Shown in pieces: positions 1 to 11,397 of a stretch of DNA of 64,000 bases; position 1 is the stretch's first letter; each line of letters begins with the position of its first letter. A model generated the notes under the pieces. It was not told the origin of the DNA, did not search any database, and saw nothing but the letters and a program-made list of their open reading frames with translations. The position numbers were made by a program, and so were the translations under genes. Source of the stretch: Viridothelium virens (Eukaryota > Ascomycota > Dothideomycetes > Trypetheliales > Trypetheliaceae); contig ML991787.1 in NCBI GenBank assembly GCA_010094025.1, forward strand, positions 186,001 to 250,000, read 5' to 3'.

Positions 1-283
1 TACCGTTTGCTTCATCCCTCTCATTCCATTCTCTTTGAAGCCGTGGCACGAGGTTGCATGCCCAATCTGCAACTTCCACCAGGATTTAAAGTGAGTTTGC
101 TCCTGAAGCAAGGACAACAAAGAGATGCCATTACTGACATGAAGCTCTTCGAATAGGTATCGACCCGATGTACACCAACAAGCGCAAGGAGGCGGTGGAC
201 CAAATCAGTATCCCATGCAAAATCAAGGACCTCCGCCACCTGGTCCACCGCCAGGCGCTGGGAATATGCCACAGTACAAGTGA
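1..283 (+). CDS. Zinc-ribbon family protein, 3' end only (partial at window start)
   Basis: This is the C-terminal end of a gene that starts left of the window. Exon ..90 ends at a GTGAGT donor. The intron 91-156 contains a CTGAC branch site and ends in AATAG. The last exon 157-283 ends in TGA. The visible 71 residues read through FIPLIPFSLKPWHEVACPIC and NFHQDLKYRPDV, then a Gln/Gly/Pro-rich tail with a PPPPGPPPG run. The hydrophobic FIPLIPF stretch followed by a CPIC knuckle is typical of the second half of small fungal zinc-ribbon proteins. In that family the first CxxC lies about 20 residues upstream, which here would be off the window. The function of that family is not well defined, so none is assigned. 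The splice gives a continuous frame (AA|G, phase 2), which supports the model. Confidence 0.6.
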
Positions 284-938
284 ATCCCGAGTAGGTAAAT
301 CCGCACGGACAATCAGTCGTAAAATCAAGAATGGAGGAACTGAGACTGCGAAAGCACCGTAGGCGGATACTACGAGTCGCCCAGACGGTCCCTCATCTGT
401 AAGTATAACTAGGCGTCTTTGGTGTATCTCGGGAACCTGGCGTTAGCTCATTGGAGATGTATGATACCAATTGTACTACGTTGCCGAAAATAATTTTTGA
501 TGCAGGAGCTCCTTTGCGTCGATGAATTAAAATTGCGCATCGGAGCCGCATGAAGCTACTGCTTCTAGGATTACCAATTGTCAAGCTCAGCTAAGTCTAT
601 ATCTGAGTACGTACAAGTATGCTCTGAAGAGAATTTGGGGTTGTGAATTAGCCGTGGTGCAGTGTTCCAGCTTCCGTATTGAGTAATGCGGATGCACTGC
701 GCTTAATAGCCACAGTCATTTTTTAACCTGGATCCTTCACCGCAGGGGTGCCACTGACCATAGTCACGCTTCCTATACTTCACTCCTTTTTGTCTTTGAG
801 CGTTTCCCGGGAGCAAACCGGATTTGCGGATCACCAGCAATCACAATGGACTAACCCTAGTCAATAACAATCACTTTGCTTACACACCCTTCACGGGTAG
901 TACCGTAAATAAGAAAGTACAGAATACGGACAGTCAAA
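284..938. other. Intergenic spacer, putative promoter of the dsRBD gene
   Basis: This 655-base spacer lies between two plus-strand genes. Only short frames without family resemblance are present. It probably holds the terminator of the zinc-ribbon gene and the promoter and 5' UTR of the dsRBD gene. The downstream ATG sits in a favourable TCAAAATG context. Confidence 0.5.
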
Positions 939-2684
939 ATGACTTCGTCGACTTCAACCATGCTCGCAGAGCCAGATCTAATCGATCTAACTTCGGATAA
1001 ATTTGAACGTCACTCTGAGATTAACCTGGAGTCAACGCCGGTAGCACTATCTATGGGTCCTGATGTGTCAGAAAATGGACTTGCCTCCCTGACGGAAGCA
1101 TTGAAAGAGCATGGCGTCGAGGCGCCTGGCACTTTCGAGTCAATTGAATCCTGGGAAACTCGCGTCCATGGGGAGGGCCGTGAAGAGGAGGCTCGTCTCG
1201 AAAATATTGGTGAAGAGGGTCCAAGTTGCGAAAAACACCTGGGTAGTCCTCCACCTGGACTGATATTTCCGCGAATCCAGAGTTCGTCTTCAAAGCCAGT
1301 GGGTCTTGAAGATAGAGAGGAACGGATCAGGTTGCATGAGCTTTGTAGATCGCTCAATTTACCATATCAGTACGAACGCGCAGACGTCCAGTCAGACCAG
1401 TCAGACCAAAACAGCTTTCGGTTTAAGCTTCGACTACTCAACGAAACCATCGAAGCTCCAGAGTCCTATCCCAGCAAAAACAAAGCGAAGGACGCGGTGG
1501 CGAAGCGCGGGTGTGAACTTATCAAGAGAATCTTTCACTCGGCTGCAAGTTCTGTGCCTCCTCGAAGAACTAATGGGACAGATCGAGTCAGATCCAGTGA
1601 GGACGGAGAGACCAGCAATCGTAAGGCAACTCTAGATGATAATGAAAATCTCGAGAATAGGTCTGAAAACTGGATTGGGATCTTAAATCGTAAGTTTCTT
1701 GGAATTAGTTTTTCTCCCGAGTGGCGAATACAGGAGCTGGGCCCTCTGAACATCAAGGTTGAAAACTCCATAGACTAACTAAGGTAACTATCGTCAGAAT
1801 TCACTCAGATCAACCAGCTCTCTCGACCAACGTACACCGAGCATGAGGTTTCACATCATCTCGGCCGGCAATTTTATTGTGAATGCGTCCTCCTCGGTCT
1901 AAGGAAAGAGCCTTTTGGATGCCATTCTAGGACCTTCCCTACGAAAAAGGCGGCTAAAACGTTTGCTGCTAGGGAAGCCTGTCTTTGGTTACGCGACCAA
2001 CGCCGTCTCTCTCCCGATTTCAACATTCTTAAACGAAAAGTCAGCGACTCTTCATTCACGCGAGAGTCTGCCAGCCCGGCTTCCAGATCACCTGCTATTT
2101 TGTCACGCGGCCTATCAACATCGAGGCATGCTCCAAAAGCTCCTCGAGCATCCTCATACGAGGTCCAGCCAACTCCGATCGGCCATAAGGATCCCCTCAA
2201 TCCGTTTCCTGCAACGACTAGCTGGGAACTTCCGATACGATCTCCCCCGACGACTCTCCCGACGACTCTCCCGAGCATTCCGATTGCTGACTTATCCGCC
2301 GTCGGGACCTCATCCCCATTTCCCTCGCTTCCAAACTCTCCTCCCATCACCAACAGCCCGCCCTTCCACTCCCCACAAGTTCTCCAGGTCCCCCCAAACC
2401 TGCCTCCCACCCAAGCCCTCCCTCTCTACTGCCGAGCTCTTAAGCTGCCAACCCCGCAATACGACATCCGGGTTGTCTCCTCCACCTCTTTCTCCCTCTT
2501 CTCTGGCCGCGTCTTTCTCCCAGAAGATCCCCGATTTCCGCATCCATTAGGACAAGTGGAGAATGTGTTTGGGAGAGCAAACGCGAAGGAGGAGTGCGCG
2601 CGACAGGCAGTGAGGGTTCTGGCTGGCGAGATGAGGAAGAGGGAGGCGGAGGTAGAGGCGGAGAGGAACGGGTGGATGACTTAG
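939..2684 (+). CDS. Protein with three double-stranded-RNA-binding-like domains
   Basis: Two exons, 939-1689 and 1798-2684, give 545 residues. The intron starts GTAAGT, has a CTAAC branch site near 1776 and ends CGTCAG. The phase matches exactly (C|AA). Three regions show the dsRBD pattern of an N-terminal helix, a strand core and a C-terminal Lys/Ala-rich helix. Domain 1 is about residues 128-200, with PSKNKAKDAVAKRGCELI. Domain 2 is about 254-316, beginning INQLSRPTYTEHEV and ending in an Ala-rich helix KKAAKTFAAREACLWL. Domain 3 is about 462-530, ending NAKEECARQAVRVLAGEM. A Ser/Pro-rich linker of about 140 residues separates domains 2 and 3. No RNase III, helicase or deaminase domain is present, so a role as an RNA-binding accessory factor is an inference. 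The N-terminal 120 residues are acidic and look disordered. Confidence 0.75.
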
Positions 2685-3827
2685 GGACGAGGTGAGTTCA
2701 TGTCAGAGAATGATCGATGGGATTAGTGATGATAGGTGGAAGCTGTGGTCACTCATTTGAAAGGAGAGGAACTGGCCCGAGAGAAGATTGAGGTGCGGTT
2801 CGACACTCATAGTCTACTTTATCTCGATATTTGGTTGTTTCAGGATGAGTTGATCATTGCTTGGCATAGTTCTGATATGCTTGCGGTCATGAAGCGGTCT
2901 ATTGCACCATTGGCGTGGCATTGGAGGTCTGCCATTCGTATAGTATTACGCCGTGAAAGTACAAGGTGTTCACACTGAAGGATACTCTATTCGAGAGGAT
3001 ACAACACGAATGACTGATCAACGGACATGCTGCCATTGTTTGTGTCATTTTGAGGCAGCCAAGTATTACTTTGATAGCCAGACAGGATCATTAGGGTTGA
3101 CAAATCAAACTCAACTTTCCACAATACGAGTCTTTGGATAGGCCAGTCCAGCAAAATATACTAGAGTAATGGGTCATGCGCTGATGAGAGGAACTTGACT
3201 TACAGCTCAGAAGTCGTACTTACCCATTTGCAAAGTGTAGTGAGATAGAAACACTCCGTGGTGGGAGGCTTCTTCAGACGATCCAACTGTAGTACTGCGA
3301 TGATGGCATGGCAGGTCCAACGCTCTGGTCTTAAAGTTGAGGGTGTCATTCTGGATTGTGGAGGGCAGAAGTCGAGAAATCTCGTTCAAGGCAATCGCGA
3401 ATGCAATAGGAATTGGATCCGCTTTTATTTTCGCAAAGCCTCGAGTTTGGCAGGCACGCAGAACGAAACGATGGCCGGTAAGACGACAGATACGGCATTA
3501 ACTTAAGAATGGTGCCGATTGTCAGTTCAATTTTGACCATAGCCTAAGTAAAAACGCTTGCCATGCCGAAATAGCATTGTGGAGGGCCGCCGAATTTCCA
3601 CATATTAGGGCTACAGAATGTCGCAATTCGATTGAGGTCGTCGGCACCGCCCGCGGTCGCGCTTAGCGAGGACGTTAGGTTTGACGTTGTACCTTACCTT
3701 ACACCTTACGGACCTAATTCTGCAAATTTCGAACTACCCAAAGTCGTCTTTTCCAACCTTCACTCCTTCATCCACCGCCACCATCGCCATACACCGAGCC
3801 ATCCCAACGCGTCGCTAGTAAACAATA
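2685..3827. other. Intergenic spacer of about 1.1 kb
   Basis: This spacer lies between the dsRBD gene and the HMG-box gene. Several open frames of 60-92 codons occur on both strands, but none has protein-like composition, splice support or family resemblance. No RNA gene or mobile element was recognised. Confidence 0.5.
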
Positions 3828-5301
3828 ATGGCTCCAGGAGCCAAGAAGAAATCTGGTGCAGAAGATGGCAACACAAACGGCAATACAAAACCCCATTTCG
3901 CACTCGCTGACAAGCATGCATATTATCTTAACGAAGTGAGTCTAGCAGTCGTTGGTGATGCTTTCTGGAGCCTAACGTGACGCGCCATAGGTCAATTCTG
4001 CCTTCAATGTGGCCAAAGGATCTTTTGATATCCTCACGCGCGCTTATGTCGATTATACTCGGTTCGTTACGGAACATGCCTCCCGTCTAGGCTTGCCTCT
4101 ACCGTCATCCTTTGGCGGAGTGCCTTCCTTTGGATATGGCGGATATGACATTAAACGTGCATCGCCAGAGCCTACCAAGCGCAAAACCACTAGGCCATAC
4201 AAAAAGAGGGATCCAAACGCACCGAAACGACCGCTCACAGCTTATTTTCTCTACTTGCAAGCGGCGCGTGAGTTCATCAGAGAAGACCTTGAGAACCAGT
4301 TCGGTGGGATCATCAATCCGAGGCAAGTAACAGAAGAGGCAACTCGAAGATTCAAGGAACTCAGCAAGGACGAACGAGCGGTAGGCAATCATATCGTTAT
4401 TTCCCTACTGTCCTGTTACTGACGAGTGCTTCTACAGCAATGGGATAAACTCTATGAGGAAAACAAAAAGAAATATGCTCGAGAAATGAAAGAGTTTGAG
4501 GAGTATGGCGTATTCACCCCAGAGGAAAACAAACGTGAGGGAGAAGAGGAAGACGACGAGGAGGAAGAAGAAGAAGAAGAGGAAGAGGAAGAGGACGCAG
4601 ACGATACTGTTCCCAATCAAGATGGAGGGCAACCCAAACAAGCAAGCAAAGCGACGCATGCCGCTACAGCCGCTGTGACCGAGTCGAATACGACGGACGA
4701 GGACGGGGCCAAGAGCTCAGACGAGGAAGATGAGGAGGAAGAGGAAGAGGAGCCAAAAAATCTCGAACCTCCTGCAGCCAAGCAGCCATCTCCTGTGAAC
4801 ACAAAGATCAATCCCCCCAAGCCGTCCAAAAAAAAGGGTGTCTCGGTCCCAAAGCAGGCTGCTCCTAAACCCTCTGCGACACACTCAGATCCCGCACCAA
4901 CTTCAACGACACAGCCTCCCCAAGCTCGACCTAAAGCCGCCAAACAGACTCCCATCCCAGTGCCATCGTCAGACGGTAACAAAGTACCCGAGACTGCAAA
5001 TGGCGGTGATCAGGATTACAATTTCCCAATCGACCCAAGGATCCTTTCCGAGGAGACAGGCAAGGAGAATAAGAGGAAGGCCGACGGGAAAGAGCAAAGT
5101 CCGGAACAACCTAAAAAGAAGAAGTCCAAGAAGGATAGGGATGGTATACAGCCATCGTCATCAACTGTAGACAGCAGCTCCCAAGCAGCTATCCATTCAT
5201 CACCAAAACCGGAAGGAAGGGCTGAGGGCAAACCTGAAAAGAAGAAGAAGAAGAAAACTCAGGGACAATCGTCTCAGCTTTCTCAAGCCGCTCAGAGCTA
5301 G
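3828..5301 (+). CDS. HMG-box chromatin protein
   Basis: Three exons, 3828-3935, 3991-4380 and 4438-5301, give 453 residues; both introns are in phase 0 with GTGAGT and GTAGGC donors. A single HMG box spans about residues 110-187. It begins DPNAPKRPLTAYFLYLQ, the classic minor-groove-binding start, and ends KKKYAREMKEFEEYG; intron 2 falls inside the box. The N-terminal 100 residues carry a helical segment (NEVNSAFNVAKGSFDILTRA). Downstream of the box is a run of about 15 acidic residues, then a long Lys/Pro/Ser-rich disordered tail with KKKKSKKD and KKKKKK patches. The layout resembles fungal Hmo1/Nhp6-type architectural proteins. The long acidic and basic tail is nearer to Hmo1-like proteins than to tiny Nhp6. 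The exact orthologue is uncertain. Confidence 0.85.
4545..4602 (+). repeat. GAR-type purine microsatellite coding a poly-acidic run
   Basis: Tandem GAA/GAG/GAC codons inside the HMG-box gene encode an uninterrupted Glu/Asp run. A second, shorter acidic run lies at about 4720-4752. Such purine repeats are prone to length change. Here they also create long spurious antisense frames rich in Ser or Phe. Confidence 0.7.
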
Positions 5302-5849
5302 ATTGTCTGCGAAGCAATGGTGACCGTATCCTTCGTGTGGAAAAGTGATGGCGATGATGATGATATAATTTGCGAGGGATTTCATTGTGGATCTCTTATA
5401 TCGCCAAGAATATCGTGGTCCTCTGTTTTGCCAGATTGCTGTTGATCTTTTTCTTCTTGCTCTGCGATGTTTTGAGCCATTTGCTTTTTCTTTTTGCTTC
5501 GTTCTTACTTCTCTGGCTTGAGAGTGATATACCCAGGGTTATCCAGCTTCGTTGCTCATTTTGTTCCCGTTTCAGTAGCTCACTTACGTTCTATGACAGC
5601 AAAGAAATAATTCATTTCATATCCGCTGATTGCCTTGCGTATCTACTTGATCTTATTGGCTAAATCCTTATCTCGAGTCTGGATTCCTGAGAGGCCCTAG
5701 TTATTTTTGCCCCGCATTTACGGCGCGCATCCCAAACGCGTTTATTTCTTTGGCCCCGCGAACCAACAACCCGGACTTGAAGCTCCTCTGTACTCGTTGC
5801 AAGCATTGAGTCCGAATTCCATGTATTGGGGTTTTACGAATTCTCCAAG
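5302..5849. promoter_or_regulatory. Spacer with putative urease promoter and GATA-type sites
   Basis: This 548-base spacer runs from the HMG-box stop to the urease ATG. It holds two inverted HGATAR-type sequences: TTATCC at 5539 and TTATCT at 5668 (AGATAA on the other strand). Fungal urease and other nitrogen-scavenging genes are commonly under AreA/Nit2 GATA factors, so these are plausible sites. However, six-base motifs are expected by chance at this length. The 5' part is pyrimidine-rich and is probably the 3' UTR of the HMG-box gene. Confidence 0.35.
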
Positions 5850-8727
5850 ATGCAGCTCGTTCCTAAGGAGGTACGTGAAATTCCTCGAGTCTTGGCAAAT
5901 CCAATTGCTAATAACCAATTCAGCTTGATAAGCTTGTCATTTCACAATTAGGACTTCTCGCACAGCGGAGGTTAGCAAGAGGTGTTAAACTCAATCATAC
6001 CGAAGCTACAGTAGGATGTCTTTTCTTTTTCTTCTTTTTAAATTTCTTTTTTTATCGAGCAGGACGCTTACAATTATAGGCACTGATAGCGAACGTCCTC
6101 CAAGAAGTGCGTTCAACAAGCAATCTCTTTCTTTTTTTTTTTGAAGCACGTCCTCGAGACTGAGCCACAGTTAGCTTGTACGTGATGGCCAACACTCGGT
6201 CGCGGATCTCATGTCAATCGGCAAGACCCTACTCGGTCGTAGGCATGTTCTTCCGTCAGTTGTGACGTCCCTCTCCGCGTTACAAATCGAGGGAACGTTT
6301 CCTATGGGAACTTATTTAGTTACGGTCCATAATCCAATCAGTTCGGACGATGGTGACTTGGAGAAAGCGCTCTATAGTAGCTTTCTCCCTATCCCTTCGA
6401 AAGATTTGTTCCCATTGCCGAATCTGGATGTCTATGATGCGAAGAAGCAACCGGGTGCTGTCGTGGCAGTGCGAAACGGAAGGATCCAGCTTAACGAGGG
6501 AAGAAAGAGAATTAGGCTGAAGGTGGTTAGCAAAGGTGACAGACCAATACAGGTGAGCAAAATGGGAGGAGGCTATAACGGCGGTAAATGCTCACTCAAG
6601 ACGCATATCAGGTTGGCTCGCACTATCATTTCGTCGAGACAAACCCGCAGTTGGACTTTGATCGAGTCCGAGCGCATGGCTTCCGCCTCGATGTACCGGC
6701 TGGAACTTCTGTGCGTTTTGAGCCTGGCGATACTAAGACCGTTACCTTGGTCCAAATTGGAGGTAACCAAGTAATCAGAGGCGGTAATGGTCTTGCGAAT
6801 GGCTCAATCCACGACACTTCGATCGCCGAACGGATTGTAGAACGCATCCAGCAAGGTGGCTTCCTCCATACACCAGAACCAGCCGGAGATTCGGCCCACA
6901 TCGATGTAACTAGTATGGAACGACACGCTTACATCACCATGTTTGGCCCGACTACTGGTGATCTGGTCAGATTGGGGGCAACAGAGTTGTGGATCAAAGT
7001 CGAGAAAGATTTCACACATTATGGAGATGAATGCAGCTTTGGCGGTGGCAAGACTCTGCGGGAAGGCATGGGCCAAGCTAGTGGGCGATCTGATGCGGAA
7101 TGTCTTGATACTGTCATCACGAACGCTTTGATTGTAGATTGGTCGGGCATCTTCAAAGCAGATATCGGTATCAAGGACGGTGTGATTGTTGGTATCGGGA
7201 AAGCAGGAAATCCAGATGTTATGGAAGACGTAGATCCGAAGCTGGTCGTCGGTTCGTGTACGGATGTCATTGCGGGCGAAAAAGACATTGTCACAGCTGG
7301 AGGCTTTGATTCTCATATTCATTGTATATGTCCGCAGCAAGCCTACGATTCCATTTCGTCGGGAGTCACAACTATGCTTGGAGGAGGCACTGGACCTAGG
7401 TTTGATCATTGTGATCCTGTTATTTGTTCTCTGTCTAACGTCGAGATAGCACAGGTACAAACGCAACGACTTGTACGCCTGGCAGTAATCTTGTACGTCA
7501 AATGCTTCAAGCGTGCGACGAGCTTCCTGTCAATTTTGGTATCACCGGCAAAGGAAATGACAGCGATAAGAAAGGCCTACAGGATCAATGTGCAGCAGGT
7601 GCATGCGGCCTGAAACTTCACGAGGACTGGGGTACCACTCCTGCAGCCATTGATACCTGTCTTGAAGTATGCGACGAGTACGACGTCCAGTGTCTAATCC
7701 ACACTGATACGCTGAATGAATCTGGCTTTGTTGAGCAAACCATCAAAGCTTTCAAAGACCGCACCATCCACACTTACCACACTGAGGGCGCTGGCGGTGG
7801 CCACGCGCCCGACATCATTTCTGTCGTCGAGCACGCCAACGTTCTGCCCAGCTCCACCAACCCAACGCGTCCCTTCACGAAGAATACGCTTGACGAGCAC
7901 CTCGACATGCTCATGGTATGCCACCATCTTTCCCGTAATATCCCCGAAGATGTCGCGTTCGCGGAATCCCGCATTCGAGCCGAGACTATCGCTGCGGAGG
8001 ACGTGCTGCATGACCTAGGCGCCATCAGCATGATGTCCTCCGACTCACAGGCAATGGGCCGCTGCGGCGAGGTCATCCTACGCACATGGAACACTGCGCA
8101 CAAGAACAAGGTGCAACGGGGCGCACTGAAGGAAGATGAGGGCACCGACGCAGATAATTACCGTGTCAAGCGGTATGTGAGCAAATACACGATCAATCCT
8201 GCGATTGCGCAGGGAATGGGCCATCTAATTGGTAGTGTGGAGGTGGGGAAACTGGCGGATTTGGTGTTATGGAATCCTGCGAATTTTGGGGTGAAGCCGA
8301 CAATGGTGTTGAAGAATGGAATGATCTCCTATGCACAGATGGTAACAATCCCGCTCTCCATTTCCGAATCAGGTAGATTGAGATATATGCTGATATGAGC
8401 ATTTAGGGTGACCCTAATGCCTCGATCCCGACAGTCGAACCGGTCATCATGCGCCCAATGTTCGCATCGTTGGTGCCCTCGACAAGTATCATGTGGGTTT
8501 CGAAGGATTCCGTTGACTCCGGTCTCGTCAAATCATACGGCCTCCGCAAGCGGGTGGAGGCGGTTAAGAACTGCCGCAAGATTGGGAAGAAGGAAATGAA
8601 GTATAATGATACAATGCCGAGAATGAAGGTTGACCCTGAGAGCTATCGGGTAGAGGCTGATGGAAAGCTTTGTGAGGCAGCCCCGGCAGAGAAGTTACCT
8701 CTGACGCAGACATATTTTGTGTACTAA
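5850..8727 (+). CDS. ureB: Urease (single-chain, nickel-dependent)
   Basis: Urease hydrolyses urea to ammonia and carbamate in the cytosol. Seven exons (5850-5870, 5924-6010, 6080-6106, 6175-6552, 6612-7399, 7450-8341, 8407-8727) join in frame to 837 residues, the usual length of fungal and plant ureases. The order is a gamma-like N-terminus, a beta-like part, and a catalytic alpha-like part beginning at about residue 270. Nickel-site features are visible. These are the HIH pair near residue 406, the carbamylated Lys in [12 protein letters not shown] near 488, [12 protein letters not shown], the flap Cys in MVCHHL near 591, and the Asp in [11 protein letters not shown]. Three tiny 5' exons of 21, 87 and 27 nt encode the conserved start MQLVPKELDKL. 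The enzyme needs UreD/F/G accessory proteins, none of which is in this window. All catalytic residues look intact. The symbol follows Aspergillus usage. Confidence 0.95.
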
Positions 8728-9615
8728 ACAAGTCGGAGGGACGTAGTTGTATCTTGAGGATGAAGGTTCTTGATGTCTTGAGCGTATTTTGTATGAGGAA
8801 ATTATCAACATGATCAGCCCAAAGTTCTTCAAGCTTCAGCGCAAGCGCAAGCGCAAGAATGTAACAACAAATAGGCAAGGCCGAAGCGTGGACTGGAATA
8901 AGGGAATCATTACAGAATAGCAGAACGCATAGAATCAATGTGATATGACTGAGATACCGATCTGAGGAGCATATAAGAAAAAGAGCTAGCTATAGAGTGA
9001 GTCGACCGTTTCTGCGCTGTATGAGCTGGAAGGCTCCAAGCAGTTTAGTGATTCGTGCAGGCTTCCGCAAGCTTGTGTTGTCAAGACCAAGCTTAGTTTG
9101 AACTCCACTCCCAAGCTGTAGATCCTATTCCAAAGCGAAAAAGCTTGACAATACTCCGTACTTGCGCTATCAATTCATACTTCATGTTATCCAAGGTACC
9201 TGGCCTGGTAGAGCACCCACGACACCGTCCAGATCTGAGATGACGATGCACGTGATGTCGGAACTCGGATATTGATGTTCCCGACCTCAGGGATTCAGTG
9301 GCAGCTTGTGCAGTCAAATAAGCCACGCCATGACAACTTCATGCCTTGCCCTCCTCTCTTATCGTCGATACAATGGAGACAGGTAGAGGAGCGCGAGTCT
9401 AGCCGGACTTAAGCGCGGCTCTCGACCGTACTCCGAAGGCTGTTGTAATCATTAGCGCAACCTGTCTAAATGATGCATTGCTGTGCCAACACCTTGTCAA
9501 TGCTTCCCTTTCATAAATCCAGCATAGCCTGTAATGCAATGAAGTTTTTTGACCATTCATCATTTCTTTCTTTTCCTTGTCACTGTACGTGAATAACTAA
9601 ACAAAAAGAAGTACA
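8728..9615. other. Intergenic spacer of about 0.9 kb
   Basis: This spacer lies between urease and the alpha/beta hydrolase. No gene was recognised. It contains one copy of the TACTCCGTA motif at 9152. The last 100 bases are probably the promoter and 5' UTR of the hydrolase. Confidence 0.5.
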
Positions 9616-10584
9616 ATGCATACAGGTTATCATGCCCGAATTGGCGCTGCCGCCGACATTCCCGTCAACCCGCCTAAACCCATCATCTCATTCAGTCCTG
9701 TCGTTCTCCCCGTCCAAGACCGTCCTGTAAATCTGGAACTACGAGTCACAGTGCCGTCGACTGGCGACGCCCTCCCCATTATTCTCCTTTCGCATGGCCA
9801 AGGGAGCAGCAACTCGCTCTCCTCGCTGGAGGGATATGCACCTTTAGCCGAGTTCTGGTCAGCCCGCGGCTTCGCAGTGCTGCAACCAACGCATCTGAGG
9901 TCGGCGTTTCTGGGTCTCCAGGCGCCTCCTGGTCAAGAGATCTTCTGGCAAGACCAGGTCGTGGACATGGTGCGCATCCTCGACAACCTCGACACCATTG
10001 AAGCCGCCGTACCAGGGCTTCAGGGCCGCCTCGATCGCACTCGCGTTGCGGTCGCAGGCCACTCCGCTGGAGCCTTGGGCGCGTCTATGCTCCTTGGTGC
10101 CAAGAACACGGATCCGCGCAATGGAGTGACATGGCATAAACCCGAGCCGCGGATTAAGGCGGGTGTCATTCTCGGCGGGGTGGGGAACGGCAGTGATATC
10201 TCGGAGGGAGGAAGGAGCCGGATTGCTTTCTATGATGGAGACTTCAGCTCTATGGTAGCACCCGCGCTTGTGGTATACGGTGATGAGGACGTCAGTTCGC
10301 ACTTTACAACGCGGGGCGCCGACTGGCACGCCGATCCGTACACGCTTTCGCCGGGACCAAAAGATCTGCTGGCGCTAAAGGGAGCCAAACACGGACTTGG
10401 GGGGATAAGTGGGTGGGATGCGGGCGAGACGTTGGATGAGAGTCCTGAACGATTAGGGATAGTGCAGAGGATGACGTGGGCGTATTTGAAGAGTCAGCTC
10501 TACGAGGGCGACGCAGCTTGGTCAGAGGCATGCAAGGCATTCACGGGGCTTGAGGGGCAGGGACAGGTTGAGAGTAAAAGGTGA
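9616..10584 (+). CDS. Alpha/beta hydrolase, chlorophyllase/PAF-acetylhydrolase-like
   Basis: A single-exon gene of 322 residues. The first strand leads to ILLSHGQGSSNSL, an HGxG-like oxyanion region at about residue 58. The nucleophile elbow is VAGHSAGALG with Ser150. A strand with VVYGDEDVSSHF probably carries the acid, and ALKGAKHGLGG gives the catalytic His at about residue 258. This arrangement matches the chlorophyllase-like, dienelactone-hydrolase-like group of alpha/beta hydrolases, which act on esters of varied kinds. There is no signal peptide or membrane segment, so the protein is probably cytosolic. The substrate is unknown. The ATG at 9616 precedes conserved sequence and no intron is needed. 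Confidence 0.75.
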   Translation: MHTGYHARIGAAADIPVNPPKPIISFSPVVLPVQDRPVNLELRVTVPSTGDALPIILLSHGQGSSNSLSSLEGYAPLAEFWSARGFAVLQPTHLRSAFLGLQAPPGQEIFWQDQVVDMVRILDNLDTIEAAVPGLQGRLDRTRVAVAGHSAGALGASMLLGAKNTDPRNGVTWHKPEPRIKAGVILGGVGNGSDISEGGRSRIAFYDGDFSSMVAPALVVYGDEDVSSHFTTRGADWHADPYTLSPGPKDLLALKGAKHGLGGISGWDAGETLDESPERLGIVQRMTWAYLKSQLYEGDAAWSEACKAFTGLEGQGQVESKR

Positions 10585-11397
10585 GAGAGGCCTTAGTTTT
10601 CTTTCGCAAAGCATCCCTATCCATCGACACGCCTTGCACGCGAGGGTCGAGGATTGACAGAAATGTAATAATATTTCCGAATATGTCACTGCATGATGCT
10701 GGTGAGGTCCTCCAATACTGAGCGCATCCAAACGTTCAAGTATAGTAACAAGATAGAACGCGTAATAAGTATCTCCACCCTAAGAATCGAAACTGAGTGA
10801 TCATCGTAAGTTTTGTACGTATCAGGAATCAAGGATTCCTTGGTTGATCAAGAAGTCAGAATGAGAATCTCAGAGATCTCAGCATTGAGTACATAACTCT
10901 ACTTCACGTTATCAGGGTTAGCGTACTGTGACAGCTTATATGTAAGATCCATGGATGGTAACGGCTAGTCACGTGAAATACCCAGCAATGGACGGGAAGT
11001 ACCGATACCTTACCTAATGTATATTTTGTCAGCTTCCTCCTCGTTAGAACACCTTTGGACTCTTCAGATGGGCAGGAGTATGTACTGATCTAACGATGCT
11101 CTGCCTTGTATCGAAACTGAAACTCTGCAAGCACATCTGTCATGTAGTATTATGGTGATAACTTTATGAGGCGCTGTACTTGTCACAATGGCGCAATTTT
11201 CTCACAGCCTCACTGGGTTGACCAATCCCCTCTTTGCGGCCGTGCCATGCTTGAGCTTCGCCAGCTGGATTCAAAGGCATTCAGAAAGCAGCTCAAGTTT
11301 CCGTTCTTCTACTTTCCTCAATCTAGGGCTATCAGGCACGCTATTTTCCATCATCTTGATCAAGTCCAATGATTCTCAATTCGTGCAATGATTCGCT
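10585..11397. other. Intergenic spacer of about 0.8 kb
   Basis: No gene is supported here. Two overlapping frames at 11166-11391 lack family resemblance and end just before the ATG of the next gene, so they are taken as 5' sequence of that gene. A short imperfect hairpin (AATCAAGGA...TCCTTGGTT) lies near 10828. Confidence 0.45.

Noticed and set aside
4617-4982. Minus-strand frame with a poly-Ser run
   Set aside because: It is the complement of the acidic repeat of the HMG-box gene.
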